A stretch of DNA of 64,000 nucleotides from positions 261,600 to 325,599 of the forward strand of contig JARGNX010000001.1 in assembly GCA_029210045.1 (NCBI GenBank), in the 5' to 3' direction. Source of the DNA: Coxiellaceae bacterium. GTDB taxonomy: Bacteria > Pseudomonadota > Gammaproteobacteria > Coxiellales > Coxiellaceae. A model generated the notes under the pieces. The model was not told where the DNA came from. It searched no databases and saw only the letters and a program-made list of their open reading frames with translations. The position numbers and the translations under genes are program-made. Of this stretch, positions 1 to 8,531 are shown one piece after another; the stretch's first letter is position 1; the number at the start of each line of letters is the position of its first letter.

Positions 1-262
1 TGCCCTGGGTGCTGGTGGACTCGACGGTGTCGATACCGGGAATGCCACTGATGGCGTTTTCTAATGGTGTGGTGATATTGGTTTCGATTAATTTAGCACT
101 GGCGCCAGTATAGCTAGTGACGATGCGTAAGCGATGTGATTCAAAAGGCGGAAAGTAGCGTGTGGATAAATGGGTAAATGCTAAAATACCCACCACCATT
201 AATATTAAACTAATAACACAGGAAAAAACCGGTCGACGGATACAGACTTCCGGCATACTCAT
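1..262 (-). CDS. RND efflux transporter, inner-membrane subunit (5' part only)
   Basis: This is the N-terminal 87 codons of a proton-driven RND pump of the AcrB/MexF family; the rest lies beyond the window start. The visible part has a short basic N-terminus (PEVCIRRPVFS), one transmembrane helix (about residues 14-31) and the start of the periplasmic porter domain, including the family-typical stretches RYFPPFE and TNITTPLENAISGIPGI. The ATG at 260-262 overlaps the stop of the upstream adaptor gene (ATGA), which indicates translational coupling in one operon. Pump subunit and adaptor would act with an outer-membrane channel not seen here. Substrate cannot be told from this fragment. Confidence 0.9.
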   Translation of the reverse strand, partial: MSMPEVCIRRPVFSCVISLILMVVGILAFTHLSTRYFPPFESHRLRIVTSYTGASAKLIETNITTPLENAISGIPGIDTVESTSTQG

Positions 263-1347
263 GGTGAAACTACTGTAATATGGCTGCCGGGTTTAACTTG
301 CGATTGCCCTTCGATGATTATTTTGTCACCAAGCTTAAGGCCAGATTTAACGACAACATCATGGCCGACAATGCTGCCTAGCTTAATATTAACTTGTTGG
401 CTAACACCTTTCCTGGCAATAAAAACACTGCTGCCACTGATGGAGCGAATAACGCTGCGCAGTGGTATGACGAGTTGTTGTTTTGCCTTGCCTAGGTTTT
501 GTTGCACTTTAACAAAGTTACCAGGGTGTAGTAGGTGTGCTTTGTTGTTAACGATGGCGTGTACCACAAAGGTTTGCGAAGTGGCATCAATCGTTTGTGA
601 GATAAATGAGATTTTACCATTAGCCGGTTTAATTTTTTGGTGAGTATCGGATAGTTCAACGTGAACAGGTTGATTCAGTTTCAACTGGTTGATGTATTGC
701 TGCGGTAAGGTGTATTGCACAATGAGTTTAGTATCATTGGTTAGGGTAACTAGTGGTGTTCCAGCTTTAACATAATCACCGACGCTTAATAAAAACTTTC
801 CTATCGTGCCAGCAAACGGGGCATGCAATGCTTTTTGATTAAACAGTGTTTGCTTCATGATTAAATCAGCTTTAGCGCTTTCATAACCGGACTGAATTTT
901 GCTTAAATCTTCGGTAGCAACTAAATGCTGCTTGTTCGCTTTAAAGTTTCGATCATAACTGTTGCGTTCAATTTCGAGTGTAGCCTTAGCTTGAGCTAAG
1001 TTGCCTTTCTCTTGGCTGTTATCCAATTGAATAAGCAGTTGGCCTGCTTTTACTGGGTCACCCTCGTGAAAATTAATGGTTTTGATATAGCCATTTGTTT
1101 TTGGTGTTATCGTCGTGGTGTGAATGGGAAGTAAGGTGCCAGTTGCTTGAACGCTATCAGCGACATTGATTTGTTTTACTGGGGTAATTCTGACAACGAT
1201 GGGTGTATTGGCTTGAGCTAATAACAGTGCTTTGGATTTTTTATGTTTATGCTGTGCATGGACAACGCCACCAATACTGACTGTTAGCAGTGCGATAATG
1301 GCACTGCTAACAGCGATGATTATTTTGCGGCGTTGTTTTGTAACCAT
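259..1347 (-). CDS. RND efflux periplasmic adaptor (membrane fusion protein)
   Basis: A 362-residue HlyD/AcrA-family adaptor that links an RND pump in the inner membrane to an outer-membrane channel. It has an N-terminal signal or anchor helix (about residues 8-30). A split biotinyl-lipoyl-like domain follows: the first half has EGDPVKAGQLL and the second has APFAGTIGKFLLSVGDYVKAG, with an alpha-helical hairpin between them (about 110-165). Beta-barrel and membrane-proximal domains complete it to the C-terminus. GAGGAC lies 6-7 bases before the ATG, which supports the start. It lies between the degQ-type gene and the pump gene on the same strand, with a 16-bp gap to the former, so the three may be co-transcribed. 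Confidence 0.93.
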   Translation of the reverse strand: MVTKQRRKIIIAVSSAIIALLTVSIGGVVHAQHKHKKSKALLLAQANTPIVVRITPVKQINVADSVQATGTLLPIHTTTITPKTNGYIKTINFHEGDPVKAGQLLIQLDNSQEKGNLAQAKATLEIERNSYDRNFKANKQHLVATEDLSKIQSGYESAKADLIMKQTLFNQKALHAPFAGTIGKFLLSVGDYVKAGTPLVTLTNDTKLIVQYTLPQQYINQLKLNQPVHVELSDTHQKIKPANGKISFISQTIDATSQTFVVHAIVNNKAHLLHPGNFVKVQQNLGKAKQQLVIPLRSVIRSISGSSVFIARKGVSQQVNIKLGSIVGHDVVVKSGLKLGDKIIIEGQSQVKPGSHITVVSP

Positions 1348-1363
1348 GCAAGTCCTCTCATCA

Positions 1364-2710
1364 TCACCGATCGATTACTGCGAACAGGTCGGTGTTGTTT
1401 CGATTTAAAGAAATTAACAACTGGTCTTTATGCGTATCTTCAGCAATTTTATGCAGTTGTTTCGTAGTAGTAATCGCTTGCTTGTTAACGGCCGTAATGA
1501 CATCGCCAGCTTGTAGGCCAGCAAGTGTGCCGCCACTCGCATCATCAGTATCAACAATAACAACACCTTTAAGGTGTTTGCCATCCGATTCGAGCTCGTC
1601 AAAGTTACGCAATGTTAAACCGGACAAGAAGGGTGTTTGTGTTTCTTCTTTCATGGTTTTAACATCAGCCACAGTGGCATGTTGAGTCATGATTTTTCCA
1701 TCACGGTTAAGTGTTAATGCAATGTTGCTGCCTGGGTGCATTAATCCTAAGTCGTTACGCAATTGATCGGCGCTGCGAATGTGTCTGTTGTTGAGCTTTA
1801 AGATTACATCGCGCGGTGCAATATCAATTTTTGCGGCGGGTGAGTTAGGTACGATTTGAGTTACCAAGGCGCCGTGTGATGACTTTAAGCCTAAGGCGTT
1901 AGCTAAATCAGCAGAAATGTTTTGTGCCATAACACCCAACATGCCGCGTTCGACTTTGCCATATTTCAATAGTTGTTTGATCACACCTCTGGTCATGTTG
2001 CTGGGGATGGCAAAACCAATGCCGGCACTGCTATCAACTTTTGAGATGATGGCGGTATTAATACCGACTAATTTACCTTTCATATCTACTAAGGCGCCAC
2101 CAGAGTTACCTGGGTTAATTGGTGCGTCAGTTTGAATAAAGCTTTGGAAGCCTTCAATGCGTGGGCGATCGCGATCGAGTGCAGAAATCACGCCAGAGGT
2201 AACGGTTTGAGTTAAACCAAATGGACTACCGATAGCAGCAACAAAGTCACCGACTTCCAGTTGATCGGAATCTGCGAATGGCATTTCGGTTAAGTGTTTA
2301 GCTTTGATTTTTAATACTGCCAAATCGAAATCGTCCGCCTTGGCCACCATATGGGCGCGATAGCGGCGTCCATCTTTCAGTGTGACAACAATTAATTTGG
2401 CGTGAGCTAGCACGTGTGCGTTTGTGACAATTAATCCTTTGCTTTTATTAAAGATGACACCACTACCGACTGCAACATTTTTGGGAATGGCGTTTTTCGG
2501 AATATTCGGCGGTAATTGTGACAATATAAAAGGTGGTGTTTTTTGCATTACCACGATGTTGACCACCGCTGGGGTTGTCTTTTTTAGCATGGGCGCAATG
2601 CTGTTAGATTGCGATGCAATGTTGGAATGTGAGGCTGCGAGGCCAATGGATGACAAAAGTAAGCCGCTAGCAATCATTGCTGTTGAGAGTAATTGTTTGA
2701 ATTTATTCAT
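1364..2710 (-). CDS. degQ: Periplasmic serine protease, DegQ/HtrA (Do) family
   Basis: An ATP-independent periplasmic protease/chaperone that degrades or holds misfolded envelope proteins. The ATG at 2710 was chosen over an upstream TTG because it starts directly with a signal peptide (MNKFKQLLSTAMIASG, cleavage near LAASHS). The trypsin-like domain has the full triad in standard context: His99 in TNAHV, Asp129 in DFDLAVLK and Ser203 in GNSGGALVD. Two PDZ domains follow (about 245-345 and 360-448). Length (448 aa) is normal for the family. The linker before His99 is proline-rich. DegP, DegQ and MucD cannot be separated with certainty by eye, so the symbol is a family-level choice. Confidence 0.9.
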   Translation of the reverse strand: MNKFKQLLSTAMIASGLLLSSIGLAASHSNIASQSNSIAPMLKKTTPAVVNIVVMQKTPPFILSQLPPNIPKNAIPKNVAVGSGVIFNKSKGLIVTNAHVLAHAKLIVVTLKDGRRYRAHMVAKADDFDLAVLKIKAKHLTEMPFADSDQLEVGDFVAAIGSPFGLTQTVTSGVISALDRDRPRIEGFQSFIQTDAPINPGNSGGALVDMKGKLVGINTAIISKVDSSAGIGFAIPSNMTRGVIKQLLKYGKVERGMLGVMAQNISADLANALGLKSSHGALVTQIVPNSPAAKIDIAPRDVILKLNNRHIRSADQLRNDLGLMHPGSNIALTLNRDGKIMTQHATVADVKTMKEETQTPFLSGLTLRNFDELESDGKHLKGVVIVDTDDASGGTLAGLQAGDVITAVNKQAITTTKQLHKIAEDTHKDQLLISLNRNNTDLFAVIDR

Positions 2711-2813
2711 TATTCGATCGGTCCTGGTTTTAAACGCAGATGTTATTTTAATCAAAAAGTGCCCAAATAGCTACCCCGAGGATAGCCTTTGCAAATAGGG
2801 TGTGAGAGGGTGC

Positions 2814-3527
2814 TTAACTCATCCAAATAAGCGAAGCCATACGTCCGCTGTCATCGCCTTGGCGGCGGAATGAGTAGAATTTATCTTTGTCACCGTAGGT
2901 GCAGTAGTCGCCACCAGTGATTTGAGTGACGCCATATTTACCTAAACATAAGCGCGCCATTTGATAGATGTCAGCATACCAAGCGCCATCATCGTGTTGT
3001 GTAAAGGCTTCGTTGTAGCGCGTGTCTACCGCTAAGAAGTCATTACGAATGTCAGCGTTAAGTTCTAAAGCTTTAGGGCCAATCGCAGGTCCTAGCCAGA
3101 CCATTAATTCAGCTGGTGAAGACTTCATGGCTTTGATGGTGCTATCGATAACTCCTGACATTAATCCGCGCCAGCCTGCATGGATAGCTGCAATTTCGCG
3201 ACCATCTTGTTGGCAGATTAATAACGGCAAGCAATCGGCAGTCATAACAGCGCAAGTGACATTACGATTTTCGGTAAAGCTGGCATCGCCAGTGGGCTGA
3301 CGCTCATCGCATGGCAATTTAATGGCAATATCGCTATGCGTTTGGTGTAACCAAGTGACAGGTGTTGGTACTTGGTGGTTGCTAAGGAGTTGCTGGCGAT
3401 TTACTTCGACATCCAGCGTTGCTGCCGGCACATGGTCGGCCATGTTGCCAAGTGCGATGGTAGTAGTTAATGCGTGAACGTTTTTTGGTGCTGACCAATC
3501 GGGCGTGATGATATCCGTTGCTGACAT
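2814..3527 (-). CDS. pgeF: Purine nucleoside phosphorylase / multicopper polyphenol oxidase family (YfiH)
   Basis: A 237-residue member of the YfiH/LACC1 family (COG1496). These proteins were first called laccases and have since been linked to purine nucleoside cleavage and to peptidoglycan editing. The zinc-binding His-Cys-His set is visible: His64 in WLHQTHS, Cys99 in TADCLPLL and His116 in HAGWRG, plus the C-terminal FYSFRR block. The start codon overlaps the rluD stop (TAATG), and rluD-pgeF is the common order in gammaproteobacteria, which supports both calls. The cytoplasmic location follows from the lack of a signal peptide. Confidence 0.9.
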   Translation of the reverse strand: MSATDIITPDWSAPKNVHALTTTIALGNMADHVPAATLDVEVNRQQLLSNHQVPTPVTWLHQTHSDIAIKLPCDERQPTGDASFTENRNVTCAVMTADCLPLLICQQDGREIAAIHAGWRGLMSGVIDSTIKAMKSSPAELMVWLGPAIGPKALELNADIRNDFLAVDTRYNEAFTQHDDGAWYADIYQMARLCLGKYGVTQITGGDYCTYGDKDKFYSFRRQGDDSGRMASLIWMS

Positions 3528-4492
3528 TAAATCCTCTCTATGGTGTCTTGCTCAATTTGTAATGCAGCCAATAAGTCTATCATATCTTGCGGTAGCGGTA
3601 TTTCCCATTGCATGGTTTCGCCTGTGCGTGGGTGTTCGAGTTGCAGTGATTTGGCGTGCAGTGCTTGGCGCTTGAAATGTTTTAGGCATTCATGCAAGGC
3701 ATCGCTTTTTGCGGCCGGTGGTTTAGTATGCGTGCCATAAGTAGGGTCGCCCACTAGTGGGTGATGGATGCTATCAAAGTGCACGCGGATTTGATGTGTG
3801 CGCCCACTTTCTAATGACGCACTGATGTGGGTGTAATAATTAAAGCGATCCAATACGCGGTAATGGGTTACTGCTTCGCGACCTGTGGGGTGTACGGCCA
3901 TTTTTGTGCGGTGTTTGGGGTGACGATCAATCGGCGCATCAATTTTACCACCCGCAACTAAAGTGCCTTTGACCACCGCTTCGTATTTGCGTGACATACT
4001 GCGGGTTTGTAATTGTTCGGATAGTGAGTTGTGTGCCAGTTGGCTTTTAGCCACCACTAATAAACCAGTGGTGTCTTTATCGATACGATGCACGACTCCG
4101 CAGCGCGGCACCTCTGCTAGTGCAGGGCAGTACGCGAGTAAGCCATTAATAAGCGTGGTGGTTTTAACCCCAGCTCCGGGGTGAACGATTAGTCCAGCCG
4201 GTTTGTTGACTACAATGAGGTCGTCGTCTTCATAGACGATATCCAGTTCAAGTGGTTCCGCTTGCCAGCTATTGGTTTGTTCCATCTCCACTTCAATGGT
4301 GATCGTTTGATCCAAAGTGACTTTGTCGCGCGGGCGCAGTGTGCCTTTCTTGCTATCAGTTACTTTGCCTTGTTTAATCCAGCCTTTGATTTGCTCGCGT
4401 GAAAATTGCGGCAAAGCGGCAGCCAGTGCTTGGTCCAGCCGTTGGTCGACGGCGGATTCATCGAATGTGATGATTTGTTTAAATGTTGTCAT
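3527..4492 (-). CDS. rluD: 23S rRNA pseudouridine synthase RluD (1911/1915/1917)
   Basis: It modifies three uridines in helix 69 of 23S rRNA during large-subunit maturation. The 321-residue protein has an N-terminal S4 RNA-binding domain (about 16-75) and then the RluA-type catalytic domain. The catalytic Asp138 lies in HRIDKDTTG, with the usual VVNKPAG and ESGRTHQIRVH blocks. Length matches the family (E. coli RluD is about 326 aa). It is usually divergent from bamD in gammaproteobacteria; here dotA has come between the two. The 205-bp region to dotA (4493-4697) must hold both divergent promoters, but no convincing -35/-10 pair stands out. Confidence 0.94.
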   Translation of the reverse strand: MTTFKQIITFDESAVDQRLDQALAAALPQFSREQIKGWIKQGKVTDSKKGTLRPRDKVTLDQTITIEVEMEQTNSWQAEPLELDIVYEDDDLIVVNKPAGLIVHPGAGVKTTTLINGLLAYCPALAEVPRCGVVHRIDKDTTGLLVVAKSQLAHNSLSEQLQTRSMSRKYEAVVKGTLVAGGKIDAPIDRHPKHRTKMAVHPTGREAVTHYRVLDRFNYYTHISASLESGRTHQIRVHFDSIHHPLVGDPTYGTHTKPPAAKSDALHECLKHFKRQALHAKSLQLEHPRTGETMQWEIPLPQDMIDLLAALQIEQDTIERI

Positions 4493-4697
4493 GTCGCTAG
4501 TGTAAGTGACGGGCTGCTTAAGCGCAACAGGTGGACTACATTCAAAATATAAATACTGGTCGAGTCAGGTATTTATTTCTTAAGGTGATAAACATGTAAG
4601 CGAAGCTAATACACTGATAAGTCGATGGTGTTAGTCTAGAGTAGGTTGTTGCAGTTAAGTTAAAAAAAATAACTGTTTATGTGAGAGAGTGAATTTT

Positions 4698-7430
4698 ATG
4701 AAACGCTTACTAACAATCCTTTCTATTTGGCTGGTTTCTGCTTACAGCATGGCTTATGCGAGCCTGCCCACAGTGCCTGGATTTCAAAATGCTGATACTG
4801 GTGGCGATCTTTCTTTGCATTATCTCGGTAAAATATTTGGCGATGTACCTGGCGCATTGGTTGGCGGTGGCTCTCAATTAATTGGCCATATATTTTATGT
4901 GTTTAACCAAGGCATTATGGTAGTTGCTGCAGTTTGGCTTCTTTACACCATCTTTAATGTAATGGTTACGACTACGCTATCTGCTGGTGGGGCACCCAGA
5001 CACAATATTTCGATGGTCGTTTTACGCGTTGCTGTGGGCTTAGCTATGCTAGTTCCCAGCTCAGATACCGGCTATTGTGCGGTGCAAGATTTAATGATGA
5101 AAGTTGTGGTTGAGGGGGTTCGTTTCGCTGATACGACGTGGAGTTATGCTTTAACTGAGTTGGCTGGTGGTGATAAATTATATGTACCGGAAACTGGTGG
5201 TAATAAGATTACCTCACTACGTGACATTGATAAACTAATAAATACTGATGATCTGCATGCCGCCAGCCCTATTAGACAAGTATTAGACGATGAAATTTGC
5301 ATGAAAGCATCAATGTTGCTGGCTAATGATCAATATGATTATGCTGTAGCTCACGGAACTTTGGGTCACAGAGACCAACTTTATGTAAGGCAAGCGCATG
5401 ATCACCCTATGTCAGTTATAGCAGGCGATCCACCTAAAATGAAAGCAGCCGGTGATGGAATCCTTGCTGGAACAGGCAGAATTGCATTCCCAGGGTACGG
5501 ACAGCCGTACCCCTACAAGCCTACTGAAATATCGGATGGTTTTCTAGGTGATTGCGGTACTTTAGAAGTGACACAATTAATGCCTAAGCACGCAACAGAA
5601 GAACAGTATCAGGCCGCCTATGCAGCAATTACGCAAATTACTTTGGATCTTAATGATGCCGCTACGAATGCTGCTGGAAGTCTATTTGGAAAAGTAAAGC
5701 TTAATGCTGTAACGATAGGTGGTGGATTGGCTAGAGCGACAGCCGACTATCTGAAGCAAATGAAACCCTTAGCCGATGCTTCAACAGAAGCTGAAGTGCA
5801 ATCGCAAGGTGATTTTATCGATAAAGCCAAGGACGAGGGTTGGTTAAATGCTGGTTCGTATTATTGGGATTTAGCGCGTCTTAATGATGCGCATGAAGGT
5901 TTAGGTCTTGTCAATATGGTGCCTCACCTATTTGAACGAGGCATGTCGTCAGATGTTGTTGGTAAGACGCCAATTATCTTTATTAAAATTGCTGAGAATT
6001 TTAGTAAAGGTCTTGCGGTGAAGGACGAGCTTACGAAAAAGTTAACCGATAAGGACTCTGGTGTGCTTAGTAAAGATCGTTCTAATAACGGGGGCCTTCC
6101 ACTAAGTGGTGACTTGGCTAATATGTTTGATACTCGTGATGCGACTTCTCTAGGTGATCTTGTGCAATATTATCAATCAGACGCATACAGAAGAAAATGG
6201 TATGAAATTCATAAGCATGATTTGTGTGGCAGACAATATGGACAGCACGAATGTAATGAAAGTGAAAAAGCAAAGAGTTTCGAAAAGGATAAAACAAATC
6301 AAATAGCAGCAGCTAAAGATAAAATGGAGAACCCTATGGGTATTCTTTCATTTGATTTAGGTAAGGCTGATCCGGGTTCTATTTTGGGTCAAGCGGGTGG
6401 TCATGTATTGGACTACATTATGAAAACAGAGGCACATGCTTCCAATCGGGCGTACTATGACCCCATTTCCTTTGCGCATGGCCTAGGCAAAGCATGCCTG
6501 GGGGCGGGCGGTTATGTTTGGACGAAAGCAGGTGAAAATGTTAAAGATTCTATTACGAAGGGGGCTTGGTACAGTATTATACCTGTGGTTGGTAAAGCGC
6601 TTGAAACTGGCAATACAGCCTACGTTAATTTCAGTATTCCATTATGGACAGGCGCATCAGCGGCATTATTTTCCGCTGGTTTTATGTTGGCCTATTACGC
6701 ACCGCTCTACCCTTACTTGCTGTTCTTTTTTGGTGGTGTTAGTTGGATTTTGAGTGTTCTAGAAGCTATGGTTGCTGCTCCATTGGTCTGCTTAGGTTTG
6801 ACTCATCCCGACGGCCAAGATTTCACCGGTAAAGCGGAGCAAGCCATAATGCTCGCATTAGGTGTGTTTTTAAGGCCGGTGTTAATGGTTATTGGCTTTT
6901 TATCGGGGATGATTTTAAGTTATGTTAGTTTTAGTATGATCAATCACATATTCTCGCGTGTGATTGATAGTTTAGACGGGCAAACGGATAGCAAAGTGGC
7001 GGCGCCGATGGAAGGGATTATCAGTATCGTCAACGGTGGCGCGCATAACTTAGTGAATACCGGTCAGTATACTCAAAATGGTTTTGCTGACTTTATCGTG
7101 TTTATTTTATTAGTGGTGGCTTATGGCTTCATTGCCATGGAAGTGATTAATCTCTCATTCAGTGCCATCCATCAAGTGCCCAATATGGTATTACGCTGGA
7201 TCGGTGGTCCACAACAGCAAGATCGCAGCGAAGCATTAGCCGGTAAAGTTCAGCAAGGTTTATCCAGTGCTTCACGCCAAGCGGGAGAAATGGGAGGCAA
7301 AGCAACGACAGGTGCTGCTCAAGCACAAGGCGAGAAAAGCAAAGCTTGGATTCAAACCGGTGGTAACATGGCGAAAAGCGGAGTTGGTATGGCGGGTGAT
7401 GCTACCAAAGCTGGTCTAGAAAGCGAATAA
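4698..7430 (+). CDS. dotA: DotA-like inner-membrane protein of a type IVB (Dot/Icm) secretion system
   Basis: A polytopic membrane protein of the DotA/TraY family, needed for effector export by Dot/Icm systems. The ATG at 4698 was chosen because AGAGAG sits about 9 bases upstream; a GTG three codons earlier lacks a ribosome site. A signal peptide (cleavage near AYASLPT) is followed by conserved N-terminal blocks such as LHYLGKIFGDVPG and FNQGIMVVAAVWLLYT, and VVVEGVRFADTTWSYAL, which closely resemble Legionella DotA as I recall it. Helices lie at about 60-122. A hydrophilic loop of roughly 500 residues then leads to at least five more helices (about 650-830) and a Gly/Ala/Lys-rich tail. Length (910 aa) falls between Coxiella and Legionella forms. 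No other dot/icm gene is in the window. Confidence 0.92.
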   Translation: MKRLLTILSIWLVSAYSMAYASLPTVPGFQNADTGGDLSLHYLGKIFGDVPGALVGGGSQLIGHIFYVFNQGIMVVAAVWLLYTIFNVMVTTTLSAGGAPRHNISMVVLRVAVGLAMLVPSSDTGYCAVQDLMMKVVVEGVRFADTTWSYALTELAGGDKLYVPETGGNKITSLRDIDKLINTDDLHAASPIRQVLDDEICMKASMLLANDQYDYAVAHGTLGHRDQLYVRQAHDHPMSVIAGDPPKMKAAGDGILAGTGRIAFPGYGQPYPYKPTEISDGFLGDCGTLEVTQLMPKHATEEQYQAAYAAITQITLDLNDAATNAAGSLFGKVKLNAVTIGGGLARATADYLKQMKPLADASTEAEVQSQGDFIDKAKDEGWLNAGSYYWDLARLNDAHEGLGLVNMVPHLFERGMSSDVVGKTPIIFIKIAENFSKGLAVKDELTKKLTDKDSGVLSKDRSNNGGLPLSGDLANMFDTRDATSLGDLVQYYQSDAYRRKWYEIHKHDLCGRQYGQHECNESEKAKSFEKDKTNQIAAAKDKMENPMGILSFDLGKADPGSILGQAGGHVLDYIMKTEAHASNRAYYDPISFAHGLGKACLGAGGYVWTKAGENVKDSITKGAWYSIIPVVGKALETGNTAYVNFSIPLWTGASAALFSAGFMLAYYAPLYPYLLFFFGGVSWILSVLEAMVAAPLVCLGLTHPDGQDFTGKAEQAIMLALGVFLRPVLMVIGFLSGMILSYVSFSMINHIFSRVIDSLDGQTDSKVAAPMEGIISIVNGGAHNLVNTGQYTQNGFADFIVFILLVVAYGFIAMEVINLSFSAIHQVPNMVLRWIGGPQQQDRSEALAGKVQQGLSSASRQAGEMGGKATTGAAQAQGEKSKAWIQTGGNMAKSGVGMAGDATKAGLESE

Positions 7431-7458
7431 CCTCAAAGCGCAAGGATGCGAACTCACC

Positions 7459-7485
7459 AAGCGCCTTACAAGGGCGCTTTTTTGT
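7459..7485 (+). terminator. Rho-independent terminator after dotA
   Basis: The stem AAGCGCC / GGCGCTT has a 7-nt loop and is followed directly by a run of T. It lies 28 bases after the dotA stop and so separates dotA transcription from bamD. Confidence 0.85.
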
Positions 7486-7566
7486 TAACAGTTATCTTCC
7501 ATATGGTGCAAGACGACTGCATCAGGTATAATCCCTCCTTTTCTGACTGATAAAGAATGGACCAAT

Positions 7567-8352
7567 ATGAAAAAACTACTGCTTATAGTGCTTGCGGCTT
7601 TGATTTTAACCGGTTGTGGTAACAGTGCGCACAAAGATGATTTAGCACCTTACCGTAAAGAAACTTCACGCCAATTGTATACCGATGCACAAAAGAATAT
7701 GGCAGATGGGGAATATGGCGATGCTGTTAAGCAGTTAGAGGCATTAGATGCGATTTATCCATTTGGCGCATTCGCGCGACAAGGTCAGTTGAATATTATT
7801 TACGCTTATTATATGAATGATGATCAAGTGTCGGCGATGGTGGCGGCTGATCGATATATTCACTTATACCCGCAAGGTCCAGATGTAGATTACGCATACT
7901 ATATGAAAGGTTTGGTTGATTACCGTCAAGGCATGACCTGGTTACAAAAAATGGTGGGCTCGGATCCGTCAGCACGTGATATGTCGCATTTGAACACATC
8001 GTTTGGTGCGTTTAACCAATTAGTGCAGCGCTTCCCACGCAGTAAATACCGTAATAATTCAATTTTACATATGTTGTATATTCGCAACATGATTGCTAAA
8101 CATAATATGGTTGTTGCTGAGTATTACTATGATCGTCAAGCGTATGTGGCGGCATTAAATCGTTCGATGACAGTCATTCAGCATTTCCAAGGTTCACCGC
8201 AGGTGATCGACGCATTGGCATTATCAGTGAAGAGTTATCGCCAGTTGAAGATGCCTCAGCAAGCTGATATGTATTATGGAATTTTGGCTAGCAGCTATCC
8301 AAACTCGAAACAGTTAGCTGCGCTACCCAAACCACAGCATCATACGGCATAA
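7567..8352 (+). CDS. bamD: Outer membrane assembly lipoprotein BamD (ComL)
   Basis: An essential lipoprotein of the BAM complex that inserts beta-barrel proteins into the outer membrane. The 261-residue product has a lipoprotein signal with lipobox LTGC (Cys17) and then tetratricopeptide-type helices. These include the family blocks LYTDAQKNMADGEYGDAVKQ, YPFGAFARQ, YAYYMKGLVDY and FPRSKYRNNS, all close to E. coli BamD. Length is normal. A TATAAT hexamer at 7527-7532 may be the -10 of its promoter, but the -35 is poor. It is monocistronic here, bounded by the dotA terminator and a hairpin repeat. Confidence 0.93.
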   Translation: MKKLLLIVLAALILTGCGNSAHKDDLAPYRKETSRQLYTDAQKNMADGEYGDAVKQLEALDAIYPFGAFARQGQLNIIYAYYMNDDQVSAMVAADRYIHLYPQGPDVDYAYYMKGLVDYRQGMTWLQKMVGSDPSARDMSHLNTSFGAFNQLVQRFPRSKYRNNSILHMLYIRNMIAKHNMVVAEYYYDRQAYVAALNRSMTVIQHFQGSPQVIDALALSVKSYRQLKMPQQADMYYGILASSYPNSKQLAALPKPQHHTA

Positions 8353-8370
8353 CCTGGCGTACAGTATGTG

Positions 8371-8505
8371 TTACGTTGTGCTACAGCGGCAAGGTGGGCA
8401 AAGCCCCTGCTTTACGGAAGTAAAGCGCAGCGTAGTGGAACGAAGCGAGCCATGAAGTAAAGTAGGGGCGGTGCTCGCCTTGACGATTACTCTGCGGCAA
8501 CGTAA
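8371..8505. repeat. Hairpin repeat element, copy A (conserved loop, variable arms)
   Basis: The arms 8390-8414 and 8458-8482 form a long imperfect stem (CAAGG ... CTTTA against TAAAG ... CCTTG) around a 43-nt loop. A further inverted pair, TTACGTTG (8371-8378) and CAACGTAA (8498-8505), marks possible outer ends. The loop AAGTAAAGCGCAGCG..., ending CGAGCCATGAAG, is almost the same as that of copy B near 56.36 kb, while the arms differ in sequence but still pair. It fills the space between bamD and the MFS gene and could also stop transcription. No ORF lies inside. Confidence 0.75.
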
Positions 8506-8531
8506 TGCTACCACCAACTCAAGGACGAGTG

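Noticed and set aside
4493-4697. PmrA- or CpxR-type box before dotA
   Set aside because: Only a loose GTTAAGTTAAA was seen; it does not match the published repeat spacing well enough.
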